This document shows, in pieces, positions 41,158 through 52,388 of a stretch of DNA of 64,000 nt (positions are counted from its first letter, which is position 1; each line of letters starts with the position of its first letter). The DNA is from Crossaster papposus (taxonomy: Eukaryota > Echinodermata > Asteroidea > Velatida > Solasteridae). Location of the stretch: the NCBI GenBank assembly GCA_037893245.1, contig JBAIAA010000544.1, forward strand, positions 310,001-374,000. The letters run 5' to 3'. Below the pieces are notes generated by a model, which ran no database searches, was not told where the DNA came from, and saw only the letters and a program-made list of their open reading frames with translations. The position numbers and the translations under genes were made by a program.

Positions 41158-42567
41158 ATGCGTCTCCGCAACACTTTGAGCCAACCCCTGACCAAAAACC
41201 AAACCCATGGCCTTTACAGTTTGAATCCTATTATGGCAGACCTTGGACACAGTGCTTGCAGCAGCACTTCCCTCTGTCCGTCCAGTTGTAACGGTGCTCC
41301 AGTTCATACGGATGCCAGTGATTCTGATTGCGTTTCTCACGTCCGTTTGGATGACACATTGAATACTGCAAATGAACCGTTGAGTGTACGATCTCGCATC
41401 CCGTCGCCCATCAGGGACTTGACAGATGAGTGTAACATCACAGTTATGCAGACTAGTAATGAAAGTGGTCAAAGAAAATGGGACAAGAAAAACTTCTGCT
41501 TCTGCTTCTGCTTCTACTGTGATGAACCACAGGCCAAATTACCCCGTCATCTCGCGTCTTTGCATAAGGAAGAAACCGAAATAGTGCAGATAGTGTCCGA
41601 AACCAACAATTTGACCCGCAATAAATTTCTGTTAAAAATCCGCAATGCTGGTAATCACAGACACAATTGCCAAGTACTTCGCCAAGGTCACGGTGTGCTT
41701 ATAGTAGCATACAGACCCAATCATCAAGTAGCTGCAGATGCATATGGACCGTGCATGTATTGCTTTGGCTATTATGTGCGTACTGATCTTTGGAGACATC
41801 GTTGCTTACTAAATCCAGCGCTCTCTGCCCATGATAATAGCAGTAGTAAAGGTGTTCGTGTACGTGGCCGAGTTGCTCACAAGAGTGATTTATTGAAACC
41901 GCCTTCTCCGGGTGTGTCTTTTGAGCTGAACAAGATTCTCTGTCCGATGAAGAAAGATGAGGTTGCCTTGATAGCCAAGACCGACTCGTTGGTTATTGAG
42001 TTCGCCAAACGTGAATTCCTAAAAATGGGCCATGATGTAGATCAACACGGATATATCCGAAACAAATTGCGCGAATTAGGTCGCCTCATCTTACAACTCA
42101 GGAAGACTACTGTGCAACCAAATGCATCGCTCGAGCTGTTTGTGCATCCCCGGCATGTGAATAACATAATTCAGACTGTTCATGATATTGCTGGCTTTGA
42201 GAAACGCAAACAATTGTATAGTGTTCCATCATTGGAACTAAAGATAGGACATTCCATAAAAAAGTGTGCCCTGGTGGTGAAAGGAAATGCTCTAGAGCAT
42301 GACCTCAAGCAGAAAGCTGACGACGCAGAACAGTTTTTGGAGTTATGCAATTTGAAGTGGCGAGACCATGTATCTGTCCATGCACACCGAACATTGTACC
42401 AAGAAAAGCGGAACAAGAATACAGTTCTCCCAACCAATGCAGACGAGTCTGCGCCAATGGCTGGACCGAGTGAAAGCACAGTTTGTGCGTCGTCGACCAC
42501 CCATCACAAATATAGCATTAGTATATTATGGAGAGTACAGAGTATCTGTATGATTTTTATTTTATGA
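41158..42567 (+). pseudogene. Chimeric ORF: zinc-finger recombinase N-terminus + accessory fragment (unit 1)
   Basis: A 469-codon open frame beginning at ATG... or an in-frame codon near 41158. It contains the first zinc finger with an expanded FCFCFCFYC stretch (two extra TTCTGC units), the CMYC...RHRC cluster and the helical part to LPTNAD. It then switches at about 42443 into the accessory ESAPMAGPSEST (shifted frame) and stops. The tyrosine recombinase catalytic residues are absent, so any product would be only a DNA-binding-type fragment. Two deletions relative to copy 1 (28093-33697 and 33752-34003) created the upstream junctions. Confidence 0.6.
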
Positions 42568-43360
42568 CATTTTGCAGGATCTTCGTAGAGATACCGCGAA
42601 ACCTTTTAATTGACACGGGTGCGTTGTCGACCACCCATCTCAAATACAACATTCGTGCATTATGGAGAGTAACCTAACCCTAACCCCGGAACCGTACCAG
42701 CCGGACGACAGCGGTTACATTTCTCTGGACCCCATAGCGGATATGAGGGCCCATCTCAGTGCCATTTTGGGGTCGTAATTAGACTTATGTTGGGTATATG
42801 CATACATTCCCGCTGCTACGGGTTCGTCGTCGACCACCCATCACAAATACAGCATTCGTGTATTATGGAGAGTACAGTTTCAAATTTGTTAATATTTTAT
42901 GGGAAAAAAAGATGTATTTTTAACTTGAACTTAAAAAAAAATTAAAAAAAAATAAAAAATTGCTGGACCTAGTGAAAGCCATTGTTTTTTTGCGATCTCA
43001 GTATCTCTACGAAGATCTTGCCATTGTCGACTACTACGATTTCCTATGGGTAGAGCTGGCGAATGATAGCTCCCTCATCGAGTTAAGGGAGTATGTTTTG
43101 GCGGATTAATAAGGCACCCGTTGCAGCCGGAATTATGTGGTTGCGTGCGAGTTATATATTTTACCTTAATTTTATTTATTTTCTTAATTTTGTCTCTCTC
43201 TCTTAACATTTTGTATTATTGGTTTTTGTATATATTTGTATTTTTTGCTGATTTATTGTTTTCTAAAGTGTGTGCATTTACTTAAACTATGTTGCAAGTT
43301 TTAGTTTTGTCTTTGTAAATATTTGTCATTATATTTTAATGCGTTCACTTTGAATAAAAG
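42568..43360 (+). pseudogene. Accessory exon 4 fragments, C-terminal tail and 3' region (unit 1)
   Basis: Two broken accessory pieces (42570-42660 and 42690-42880 with PDDSGYISLDPIADM), an A-rich joint, then 43000-43110 encoding YLYEDLAIVDYYDFLWVELA...REYVLAD and stop. This is the probable normal C-terminus of the accessory protein. The 3' repeat with AATAAA (about 43353) follows. Confidence 0.6.
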
Positions 43361-43557
43361 TAGCGTCATCAAAATTCGCGCGCGAGTCAAATTGCCGGCA
43401 TTTTTTTCTCAGCGTTCGTACCGGTAAACACGTGTGCACTCTATACTCTACCATTAATTTGTCTACGATACGACTTTTACGTTAATCCCTGCTTTTTATT
43501 TGCCTTTTAATTTGCGAAAGTCCGTCTCTGACTATCCGTCTCTTTTCGTTGGATCAG

Positions 43558-44326
43558 ACCAAGAACTGGAAGACGACGTCTTCGAGGCACTCAGTCCACC
43601 TCCCCGAGCCCCGCGTTATCAAGCCCGCTCGCGTGGAGCCTTCCGGCATCGCCGAACCCGAGCCCAGCCCCGAGTCCTCAACTCCTGAATCCCCCCGTTT
43701 GGTCGCGCGCCGTATATACCGTCCGCCCGGAACCGTACCAGCCGGACGACAGCGGCTACATTTCTCTGGACCCCATAGCGGATATGAGGGCCCATCTCAT
43801 GTGCCATTTTAGGCTCGTAATTAGACTCATGTTGGGTATATTCATACATTCCCGCTGCTACGGTTGCGTCGTCGACCACCCATCACAGATACAGCATTCG
43901 TGTATTATGGAGAGTACAGAGTATCTGTATGATTTATATTTCGATGACATTTTGCAGGATCTTCGTAGAGATAGCGAGACGAGTCTACGCCAATGGCTGG
44001 ACCGAGTGAAAGCCATTGTTTTTTTGCGCCATTTTGGTCTCGTGTTAAGAATGATGTTTCGTATAGCCATACATTCGCGCTGCAAGGGATGTATTATTGA
44101 CCATCCCTCGCAAATTCAACACTCATGTATCATGGAAAGTGAAGAGTATCTGTTTGAATTATACTTTGACGACATTTTGCAGGATCTCCGTAGAGATACC
44201 GAGACGAGTCTGCGCCATTTGCTGGACCGAGTGCAAGCCATTGGTTTTGTATTTTGTATTTGTTTAAACCTAAATATTTTAATGCGTTCACGTCTAAATA
44301 AAATAATAAAACAAATTAAAAAGTGA
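43558..44326 (+). pseudogene. Accessory exon 4 with two modules (junction copy), frameshifted
   Basis: It follows acceptor TTGGATCAG (ends 43557). A 1-bp loss near 43600 (ACCTCCCCGAGC versus TCCTCCCCCGAGC) shifts the frame in the Ser/Pro linker, but both DHPSQIQH modules are open in 43784-44326. It spans the boundary between duplication units: its left part is like 49456, its right part like 37774 onward. Confidence 0.65.
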
Positions 44327-45019
44327 AAACAATGTTTCAAATGTCTTCATATTTATGAAAACAAATGTTGTTGTATTTTTAACTTAAACTAAAACAATTT
44401 CATGACTGTCGGGTACTTAAATACCCAGTTCCGATGCACAGCCCTAAACTGAACTTCTCTCTCCCTGGTACAAATAGTGTATGCGATTGGTTAATTTAAA
44501 CATATGTACGTGATCTGTTTGGTTGATTACAATATTTGTACATGATCTGATTGGTTCAGTGAAACGAAGTTAAAACGTTTCCAAAAGTCCGAGTTCACCA
44601 CTCAGTTGACTTCTTCAATAAATTTTTATGATTCGGCTTTTTTTTCAATTTCTAAGACGAGCTTTTTTATGATGGGGGCTACCATGAAAAACATGGTAGG
44701 TTTTTTTGTTTTTTAAGTAAGGGGGCCATTTTGTGTGTTAAAGGAGAAATATTTCTAAGACGGGCTTTTTACGATAGGGCTTTCTTCAATTTCTAAGACG
44801 GCCTTTTTTATGATGGGGCCTTCAATTTCTAAGACGGGCTTTTTACATGGTGGGGCTTTTTTCAATTTCTAATCACCGTTCCGGTGTCTTTGAAAATACG
44901 GGTGCTTTCTGGGTGGGTATAACTTGGACACAGCACAAGGAGGTATTCATTTCTGATTGACCCACCGAGCGAAGACAGTCCACTTTACTTCTTCCAGTCG
45001 TACTTCAACCTCCTCCATT
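44327..45019 (+). promoter_or_regulatory. Upstream region and iteron-like array (unit 2)
   Basis: Copy of 38429-39121, including the array at about 44643-44873 and the CCAAT-type words. Confidence 0.45.
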
Positions 45020-45943
45020 ATGTCTCAGCCTTGGCAGAACCCCGATTATACGGACAGCGAACTGGACGAAATTCAACGAATCGCCGACGAGATATATATA
45101 TATGAAAACGTAAGTACATGTTTTATTTCAAAAGTTTGTATATTACACGTTGACTATTTTGCGTACGGTAGCGTTATTTCAAATGTAGAATATTGTTTAT
45201 GTTGTACTCTGTCAACCACAACTCCATGTAGCTAGCCCTTGTTATCCTTTCAACCTGTTCTACGACATGTATAAAAACGTTGGTGCATAATGTTATTACA
45301 ACAACAAAACAAGTAATTCGTACGCAACATTTCTGAGAGCATACGACTGCCCACATACCAGAGGTCATTTCCCGTACAAATGGATGGATAGTTTAGAGAA
45401 ACTACAAAACGACGAACTGCCACCGCATGAAACGTTTCACAGCAAGTTAAGAGGTGAGAACATTTCTTCTGATGATTATGCATACTGTCGTAGGGTTTGG
45501 GATGACAACAACATGACCACATTTTGGGACGTCCTGGTATAGTACAACAATCTGGATGTGGAACCCTTCATATAGGAGCACTGGAGAAGATATTTACATT
45601 CTACAGAAAGCGCAACATGGACATGTTCAAATGTGGTATTTCAGTTCCAGGACTATCGCTGCACTATCTTTTCCAAACATTGCCCAAAGACAACTACTTC
45701 AGCCTCATCGATGAGACCAACAAATACATGTACTACACAATCAAAAAAAACATCGTAGGTGGGCCATCCATTGTGTTCCACCGATATAATGAAAAGGACA
45801 AGACCTACATCCATGGAGGTCCAAAACTGTGTAAAAACGTCGTTAGTTTTAACGCGAACGCACTTTACCTATATGGTCACTTATGCAGCCGAAAGGGGGC
45901 AGTGGGAGGAATTTCACCCCATCTGTACCATTTCTGATGGAGG
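45020..45943 (+). pseudogene. Polinton-like DNA polymerase, copy 3 (unit 2), broken
   Basis: Same structure as the unit 1 copy, with exon 45020-45109 and polymerase blocks from about 45243. It has an additional stop at 45540-45542 in the WYNNLDVEPF block. Inactive. Confidence 0.8.
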
Positions 45944-46053
45944 ACCCATAGAGTTGTTCGTACCGGGGTCCGGAGACGAATACATGGACTTGAACCAAAC
46001 GCAGCTGTACGTCAGAGCAAAAGTCACCGAGAGAGACGGCTCCGACCTGACGG
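45903..46053 (+). pseudogene. Capsid-like N-terminal fragment (unit 2)
   Basis: Copy of 40005-40155 with the PIELFVPGSGDEYMDL block, flanked by the same junctions. Confidence 0.6.
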
Positions 46054-46113
46054 CTCCGACCTTCTCGCTCAAACTGTTTAAACATCACCATCGTCCTCTC
46101 CACCACCCGTATC

Positions 46114-46240
46114 ATGAATCGATCTCAGCATTTCTTCAACGACAACTTTGACGCAACTATGGAGTGGGCTTTACTTGACGCCCTTGTCGCGGACGAAGAT
46201 GTTATGTGGTCGCCGAAGTTTCCCGTGCCTCACCCTAGCG
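46114..46240 (+). pseudogene. Accessory gene exon 1 with intact ATG (unit 2), orphan
   Basis: Copy of 40216-40342, with ATG and donor intact and no exons 2 or 3 following. Confidence 0.65.
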
Positions 46241-46589
46241 GTAAGTAAACTGTACCCGCTGGTTATAGTGGACTCGAAAGACATTGGTGGCAAGCTTGTT
46301 GTCAAGGTACAACATATGTACAACTATGTACACATGCAACACTAATCTCGGGGAAACTGCTGTCAGGAATGGGCATTTATGTGTTATTACTGAGTAAACA
46401 TACTGTTATAATGTGGATCTTTTCGAAAGGTGCAGGAGGGGTGGGGGAGGGGGTTGCATCTACATCTACATGCACCCCAAATTACCCCCCATAGGTATAA
46501 CATGGGGAGAACAAATACTTTGATATCAAATGAATGGCGTTTACTATTTATACTATTGTGGACCTTTCCCCCCTAATCAAACAGAAGGA

Positions 46590-47041
46590 GATTTCCTTGA
46601 AGACCGTACGCTATCTTGCCACACTACCATCATTAGTGTATAATGTCCTACAGGAAATCTTTGACAAGTTTGAAGATGGTGGACAAACGTTGACCCGGAA
46701 GGAGCCGATGGCCACACCTGACATGGGTAGATGCGCCTATGCATTTGCTAGCTAAGGAGCTCTCCCTGACGATGCTATACTGAGGTTAATCACAGATGTC
46801 AGGGATGAGCTCCTGTCACCAACTGAGCTGGCGTCTGAAACCACCAACCACAGGAATCTGGTTGAAGTGCAACGCAGCTTTGTGGCACTGGCGGGTTGCG
46901 AAACATCGGAGGCTTCTGTCCAGCAGTTTTCCGAGCAAACAACAAAGGAAGTGATGTCAATATTCACTGGTGACTCACGTACCATAAGTGACCAGCGCTT
47001 GGTGTCTTTCTGCCAAACTATTCTTGGCAGGCAACCACAAA
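46590..47041 (+). pseudogene. Methyltransferase N-terminal fragment (unit 2)
   Basis: Copy of 40690-41145. It lacks motif IV and has the same in-frame stop after YAFAS. Confidence 0.6.
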
Positions 47042-47053
47042 TATTTTTTTTAA

Positions 47054-48463
47054 ATGCGTCTCCGCAACACTTTGAGCCAACCCCTGACCAAAAACCAAAT
47101 CCATGGCCTTTACAGTTTGAATCCTATTATGGCAGACCTTGGACACAGTGCTTGCAGCAGCACTTCCCTCTGTCCGTCCAGTTGTAACGGTGCTCCAGTT
47201 CATACGGATGCCAGTGATTCTGATTGCGTTTCTCACGTCCGTTTGGATGACACATTGAATACTGCAAATGAACCGTTGAGTGTACGATCTCGCATCCCGT
47301 CGCCCATCAGGGACTTGACAGATGAGTGTAACATCACAGTTATGCAGACTAGTAATGAAAGTGGTCAAAGAAAATGGGACAAGAAAAACTTCTGCTTCTG
47401 CTTCTGCTTCTACTGTGATGAACCACAGGCCAAATTACCCCGTCATCTCGCGTCTTTGCATAAGGAAGAAACCGAAATAGTGCAGATAGTGTCCGAAACC
47501 AACAATTTGACCCGCAATAAATTTCTGTTAAAAATCCGCAATGCTGGTAATCACAGACACAATTGCCAAGTACTTCGCCAAGGTCACGGTGTGCTTATAG
47601 TAGCATACAGACCCAATCATCAAGTAGCTGCAGATGCATATGGACCGTGCATGTATTGCTTTGGCTATTATGTGCGAACTGATCTTTGGAGACATCGTTG
47701 CTTACTAAATCCAGCGCTCTCTGCCCATGATAATAGCAGTAGTAAAGGTGTTCGTGTACGTGGCCGAGTTGCTCACAAGAGTGATTTATTGAAACCGCCT
47801 CCTCCGGGTGTGTCTTTTGAGCTGAACAAGATTCTCTGTCCGATGAAGAAAGATGAGGTTGCCTTGATAGCCAAGACCGACTCGTTGGTTATTGAGTTCG
47901 CCAAACGTGAATTCCTAAAAATGGGCCATGATGTAGATCAACACGGATATATCCGAAACAAATGGCGCGAATTAGGTCGCCTCATCTTACAACTCAGGAA
48001 GACTACTGTGCAACCAAATGCATCGCTCGAGCTGTTTGTGCATCCCCGGCATGTGAATAACATAATTCAGACTGTTCATGATATTGCTGGCTTTGAGAAA
48101 CGCAAACAATTGTATAGTGTTCCATCATTGGAACTAAAGATAGGACATTCCATAAAAAAGTGTGCCCTGGTGGTGAAAGGAAATGCTCTAGAGCATGACC
48201 TCAAGCAGAAAGCTGACGACGCAGAACAGTTTTTGGAGTTATGCAATTTGAAGTGGCGAGACCATGTATCTGTCCATGCACACCGAACATTGTACCAAGA
48301 AAAGCGGAACAAGAATACAGTTCTCCCAACCAATGCAGACGAGTCTGCGCCAATGGCTGGACCGAGTGAAAGCACAGTTTGTGCGTCGTCGACCACCCAT
48401 CACAAATATAGCATTAGTATATTATGGAGAGTACAGAGTATCTGTATGATTTTTATTTTATGA
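47054..48463 (+). pseudogene. Chimeric ORF: zinc-finger recombinase N-terminus + accessory fragment (unit 2)
   Basis: 469 codons, open like its unit 1 counterpart and differing at a handful of residues (for example Ser/Pro in the KPPSPG region and Leu/Trp in the RNK.RELG segment). The catalytic part is absent. Confidence 0.6.
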
Positions 48464-49257
48464 CATTTTGCAGGATCTTCGTAGAGATACCGCGAAACCT
48501 TTAATTGACACGGGTGCGTTGTCGACCACCCATCTCAAATACAACATTCGTGCATTATGGAGAGTAACCTAACCCTAACCCCGGAACCGTACCAGCCGGA
48601 CGACAGCGGTTACATTTCTCTGGACCCCATAGCGGATATGAGGGCCCATCTCAGTGCCATTTTGGGGTCGTAATTAGACTTATGTTGGGTATATGCATAC
48701 ATTCCCGCTGCTACGGGTTCGTCGTCGACCACCCATCACAAATACAGCATTCGTGTATTATGGAGAGTACAGTTTCAAATTTGTTAATATTTTATGGGAA
48801 AAAAAGATGTATTTTTAACTTAAACTTAAAAAAAAAATAAAAAAAAATAAAAAAAATTGCTGGACCTAGTGAAAGCCATTGTTTTTTTGCGATCTCAGTA
48901 TCTCTACGAAGATCTTGCCATTGTCGACTACTACGATTTCCTATGGGTAGAGCTGGCGAATGATAGCTCCCTCATCGAGTTGAGGGAGTATGTTTTGGCG
49001 GATTAATAAGGCACCCGTTGCAGCCGGAATTATGTGGTTGCGTGCGAGTTATATATTTTACCTTAATTTTATTTATTTTCTTAATTTTGTCTCTCTCTCT
49101 TAACATTTTGTATTATTGGTTTTTGTATATATTTGTATTTTTTTGCTGATTTATTGTTTTCTAAAGTGTGTGCATTTACTTAAACTATGTTGCAAGTTTT
49201 AGTTTTGTCTTTGTAAATATTTGTCATTATATTTTAATGCGTTCACTTTGAATAAAA
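48464..49257 (+). pseudogene. Accessory fragments, C-terminal tail and 3' region (unit 2)
   Basis: Copy of 42568-43360, including the DYYDFLWVELA tail at about 48895-49005 and AATAAA near 49251. Confidence 0.6.
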
Positions 49258-49455
49258 GTAGCGTCATCAAAATTCGCGCGCGAGTCAAATTGCCGGCATT
49301 TTTTTCTCAGCGTTCGTACCGGTAAACACGTGTGCACTCTATACTCTACCATTAATTTGTCTACGATACGACTTTTACGTTAATCCCTGCTTTTTATTTG
49401 CCTTTTAATTTGCGAAAGTCCGTCTCTGACTATCCGTCTCTTTTCGTTGGATCAG

Positions 49456-49860
49456 ACCAAGAACTGGAAGACGACGTCTTCGAGGCACTCAGTCCACCTC
49501 CCCGAGCCCCGCGTTATCAAGCCCGCTCGCGTGGAGCCTTCCGGCATCGCCGAACCCGAGCCCAGCCCCGAGTCCTCAACTCCTGAATCTCCCCGTTTGG
49601 TCACCCGCCGTACCGCCCGCCCCGGAACTGTACCAGCCGGACGACAGCGGCTACATTTCTCTGGACCCCATAGAGGATATGAGGGCCCATCTCATGTGCT
49701 ATTTTGGTCTCGTGTTAAGAATGATGCTTCGTATAGCCATACATTCCCGCTGCTACGGGTGCGTTGTCGACCACCCATCTCAAATACAACATTCGTGCAT
49801 TATGGAGAGTACGGAGTATTTGTATGAATTATATACTTTGACGATATTTTGCAGGATCTT
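49456..49860 (+). pseudogene. Accessory exon 4, single-module copy after unit 2
   Basis: It carries the same linker frameshift as 43558. After 49590 it diverges from the duplication. One CYGCVVDHPSQIQHSC module follows, then a frameshift in the LY..FDDI block (TATATACTTTGACG, about 49825). Confidence 0.65.
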
Positions 49861-50034
49861 CGTAGAGATACCTTCGAAGACCTATTTGTTTCAGACCACT
49901 CAGAATATTCTCGTTTAGTTAAATTTAATGAATTTGTTACTTCCGATTCGATATAATTTTTGTTTGCACCATTAGCGTCATTTATGGCGGATAATGGCTC
50001 GGTATAAATTGCCGTTATTATTATTATATTATAC

Positions 50035-50106
50035 CGAGACGAGTCTGCGCCAATGGCTGGACCGAGTGAAAGCCATTATTTTTTTTGCGATCTCGGTATC
50101 TCTACC
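50035..50106 (+). pseudogene. Accessory ETSLRQWLDRVKAI fragment before an insertion
   Basis: ACCGAGACGAGTCTGCGCCAATGGCTGGACCGAGTGAAAGCCATT, then GATCTCGGTATCTCTAC, which continues in unit copies (43003) as GAAGATCTTGCCATTG. Here that continuation is displaced to 51934. Confidence 0.65.
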
Positions 50107-50334
50107 ATTAAACCATTGCTATGACGTCACGCTATTGTTAAAAGTGTGGATTCGTATCTACGAATCAACGCTTTGGACAATAACAGTGGATTCGTATCTA
50201 CGAATCTTTAGTAAAGTGTGGATTCGGAACGGTTTTTATCTTGCCTACATTTGTAACAATTACGAATCCACGGTTATTCAATTCCTCAACCCTAATCCAA
50301 CTCGATTACGTAAGAGCCTCGAGAACCTCCCTTT

Positions 50335-51726
50335 AGGCCAAATAATAAAAAAACCATGTTTGTCTTTTTTTTAGAAGGAAGGAGGAGGCCTTTTTTTCTT
50401 TCTTTTTTAATAGCCGCTCGACACATTTTAATATGGGTCATGTAGTGAACATGTCACGCCCTATCTTTCTATTTGAAATTAAAACATGTCTCACCCACGA
50501 ATAAAAATCAAAATTCATGTGGGTCGATCATGTATGCACCATACACGTCACACCCTAGCCTTCCCATTAGAAACAAATATATTTTCACAGCATGTACACA
50601 GTGATGCTAAAGTCCAAATTACGATCTTCAAATTGTATTATCTTTTTTAATTGGCTTTTTCGCAATTTTGCGAAAAAGCCTTTGTTTTTGTTCTGATTTT
50701 TGTTTTACTTCTTTTTTCTTTTTCTTTTTGGGACCAAAATGCAATAGACTTTGTACACGTTCTTTCGTACAAGCACTTTTCATAAAAAGTCGTATCCAAA
50801 CAAAACTTTATCCAAGTGAAGACCCTATAGTGAGCTCGTGCCTAGCAGACAGACATCACGGTGACGTCATCAGGGGGTAACGTGACGTCATATTAAATGT
50901 ATTTAATCTTTGAAAATCAATAACAAATAACGCGCAAAAGACCGGGACTTTAGGTTTGTGGCAATTGATAGGATAATCCAGGATCTTCATTTTATCTCGT
51001 GTGTGAGAAATCACGTGACCCTTCCTTTCGGTCCAAACCGAAAGTGCCTTATAATTTGAAAGTGAAAAATGATATGAACTTACTTTAAACGATGTTAGTG
51101 TTTGGCTAGATGTACTTTTCAAAACAATTACCGGCGACGTCATAACATGTTATATCAATTCAATATTCAGTTGATGCGTGTGGCAAAGTTTGCTGAAATC
51201 ACTTTATAATTGATGTATATAATAGCTTCATGTTAGAAACAATTTGACCGGGAGAAAACAAATATGACGTCACCAGACCGGAAGTTAGAATGAAAAGACT
51301 TGAAGCCATCATTCAATTGTATGTGATTTATTACGTTTTAAGACCTTGAAGCCATATCTCAGCAACGGATCATGCTAACATAAAAATAATTGTGTATTGG
51401 GTTGGTTAGGTAGTTCACCAAAAGTTTACAAATGTGTGACGTTATCGTTTTAATCACTTTAAATTACCTTTAATCTGTTTAAATAACCTAAATTCGTTTT
51501 GATTACTTTTAATGTGTTTAAAATTTCTTTTGAATGGTTTTTACGGGGAAAAAAATGCGAAAAGGCCCTATGTTCTGTTCCTCGAACAGACGTAGTTTTA
51601 GTTATTATTATTTATTTTTTTAAAGATAATAAAATTTATTATTTTTGTGAAAAAAAAAGAAAGGAGGCGGCCTCTAAAAAAAAGAAGCGGGCGGTGACAC
51701 TAAACATATTTTTTTTTAGTTGGCCT
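50335..51726. repeat. MITE family R, copy 3, interrupted
   Basis: The left part 50335-50650 and right part 51640-51726 match the two halves of 14282-14744 and 23652-24068. The interrupting DNA (50650-51640) begins with a small hairpin (GGCTTTTTCGC.ATTTT.GCGAAAAAGCC) and contains several TGACGTCA words. It has no coding signature. Confidence 0.7.
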
Positions 51727-51827
51727 TATGTAAATTACGTCTATGGCCACGATACATGCATGCCTTTTCATCTCCACTCAATTGGGTAGTTAATAACAAT
51801 ACTTCTTTTGACGCAATGGTTTAAGTC

Positions 51828-51930
51828 GGAGAATACACTCGCAAGTGTGGATTCGTATTTAAGAATCCACTCGGCGCTTCGCGCCTCGTGAATTCGTAAT
51901 TACGAATCCACACTTTCTCGTGTATTCTCC
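51828..51930. repeat. 103-bp foldback MITE
   Basis: GGAGAATACACTCGCAAGTGTGGATTCGTA is matched by the complement TACGAATCCACACTTTCTCGTGTATTCTCC at 51901-51930, with three mismatches. A CGGCGCTTCGCGCC hairpin lies in the middle. Confidence 0.8.
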
Positions 51931-51933
51931 TAT

Positions 51934-52362
51934 ACAGATCTTGCCATAGTCGACTACTACGATTTCCTATGGGTAGAGTTGGCGAATGATAGCTCCCTCG
52001 TCGAGTTGAGGGAGTATATTTTGGCCGATCAATAATGCACCCGTCGCAGCGGGAATATGTGGTTGCGTATGAGTTATGTATTTTAACTTGTTTTCTTGAT
52101 TTTGTCTAGCTCTCTCTTAACATTTTGTATTATTGGTCTTGGTATATATTTGTATTTTTTGCTGATTTATTGTTTTCTAAAGTGTTTTTTTCACTTAAAC
52201 TATATTGCACGTTTTGGGTTTGTCTTTGTAAATATTTGTTATTTTGTATTTTTTTAACCTAAATATTTTATTGCGTTCACATCTAAATAAAATAAAATAA
52301 ACTAAAAAGTGAAAACCTTGTTTCAAATGTCTTCATATTTATGGGGGGAAAACAGTTGTTGT
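51934..52362 (+). pseudogene. Accessory C-terminal tail and 3' region, displaced copy
   Basis: Encodes DLAIVDYYDFLWVELANDSSLVELREYILADQ and stop (about 51938-52035), then the 3' repeat to AATAAAATAAAATAAA near 52286. It is the continuation of the fragment at 50035. Confidence 0.65.
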
Positions 52363-52388
52363 ATTTTTAACTTAAACCATTTCTCAAA

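Larger units (their letters stand above)
37774..43671 (+). repeat. 5,898-bp tandem duplication, unit 1
   Basis: Sequence from 37774 matches 43672 onward at a lag of 5,898 bp (5,896 in the middle because of a C-run length change) with very few substitutions. To the left of 37774 the match between 37659-37773 and 43558-43671 drops, and the copies separate again after 43691/49589. The breakpoint therefore lies in the 20 bp shared at 37774-37793, 43672-43691 and 49570-49589, inside accessory exon 4. Confidence 0.95.
43672..49569 (+). repeat. 5,898-bp tandem duplication, unit 2
   Basis: Second copy of 37774-43671. Differences include TGG to TAG at 45540-45542 (Trp to stop in the polymerase relic), C-run length near 46566, and a few substitutions in the recombinase part (Leu to Trp at about 47964). 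Confidence 0.95.
50107..51933. mobile_element. 1.8-kb nested insertion in accessory 3' coding region
   Basis: Compared with 43003-43060 and 48895-48955, about 1.8 kb separates TATCTCTAC from AGATCTTGCCATAGTCGACTAC. The insert holds palindromic words GTGTGGATTCGTA.CTACGAATC (50150-50270), a split family R MITE (50335-50650 and 51640-51726), a further insertion of about 1 kb (50650-51640), and a 103-bp foldback at 51828-51930. Confidence 0.7.

Noticed and set aside
41158-41280. Frame 40971-41291 continuing methyltransferase codons into the recombinase region as a real fusion
   Set aside because: It crosses the deletion junction into another frame and stops soon after; it is a by-product of the joint.
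42670-42690. Interstitial telomere (CCTAACCCTAACCCC)
   Set aside because: Only two units, repeated solely because of the tandem duplication (48567 copy).
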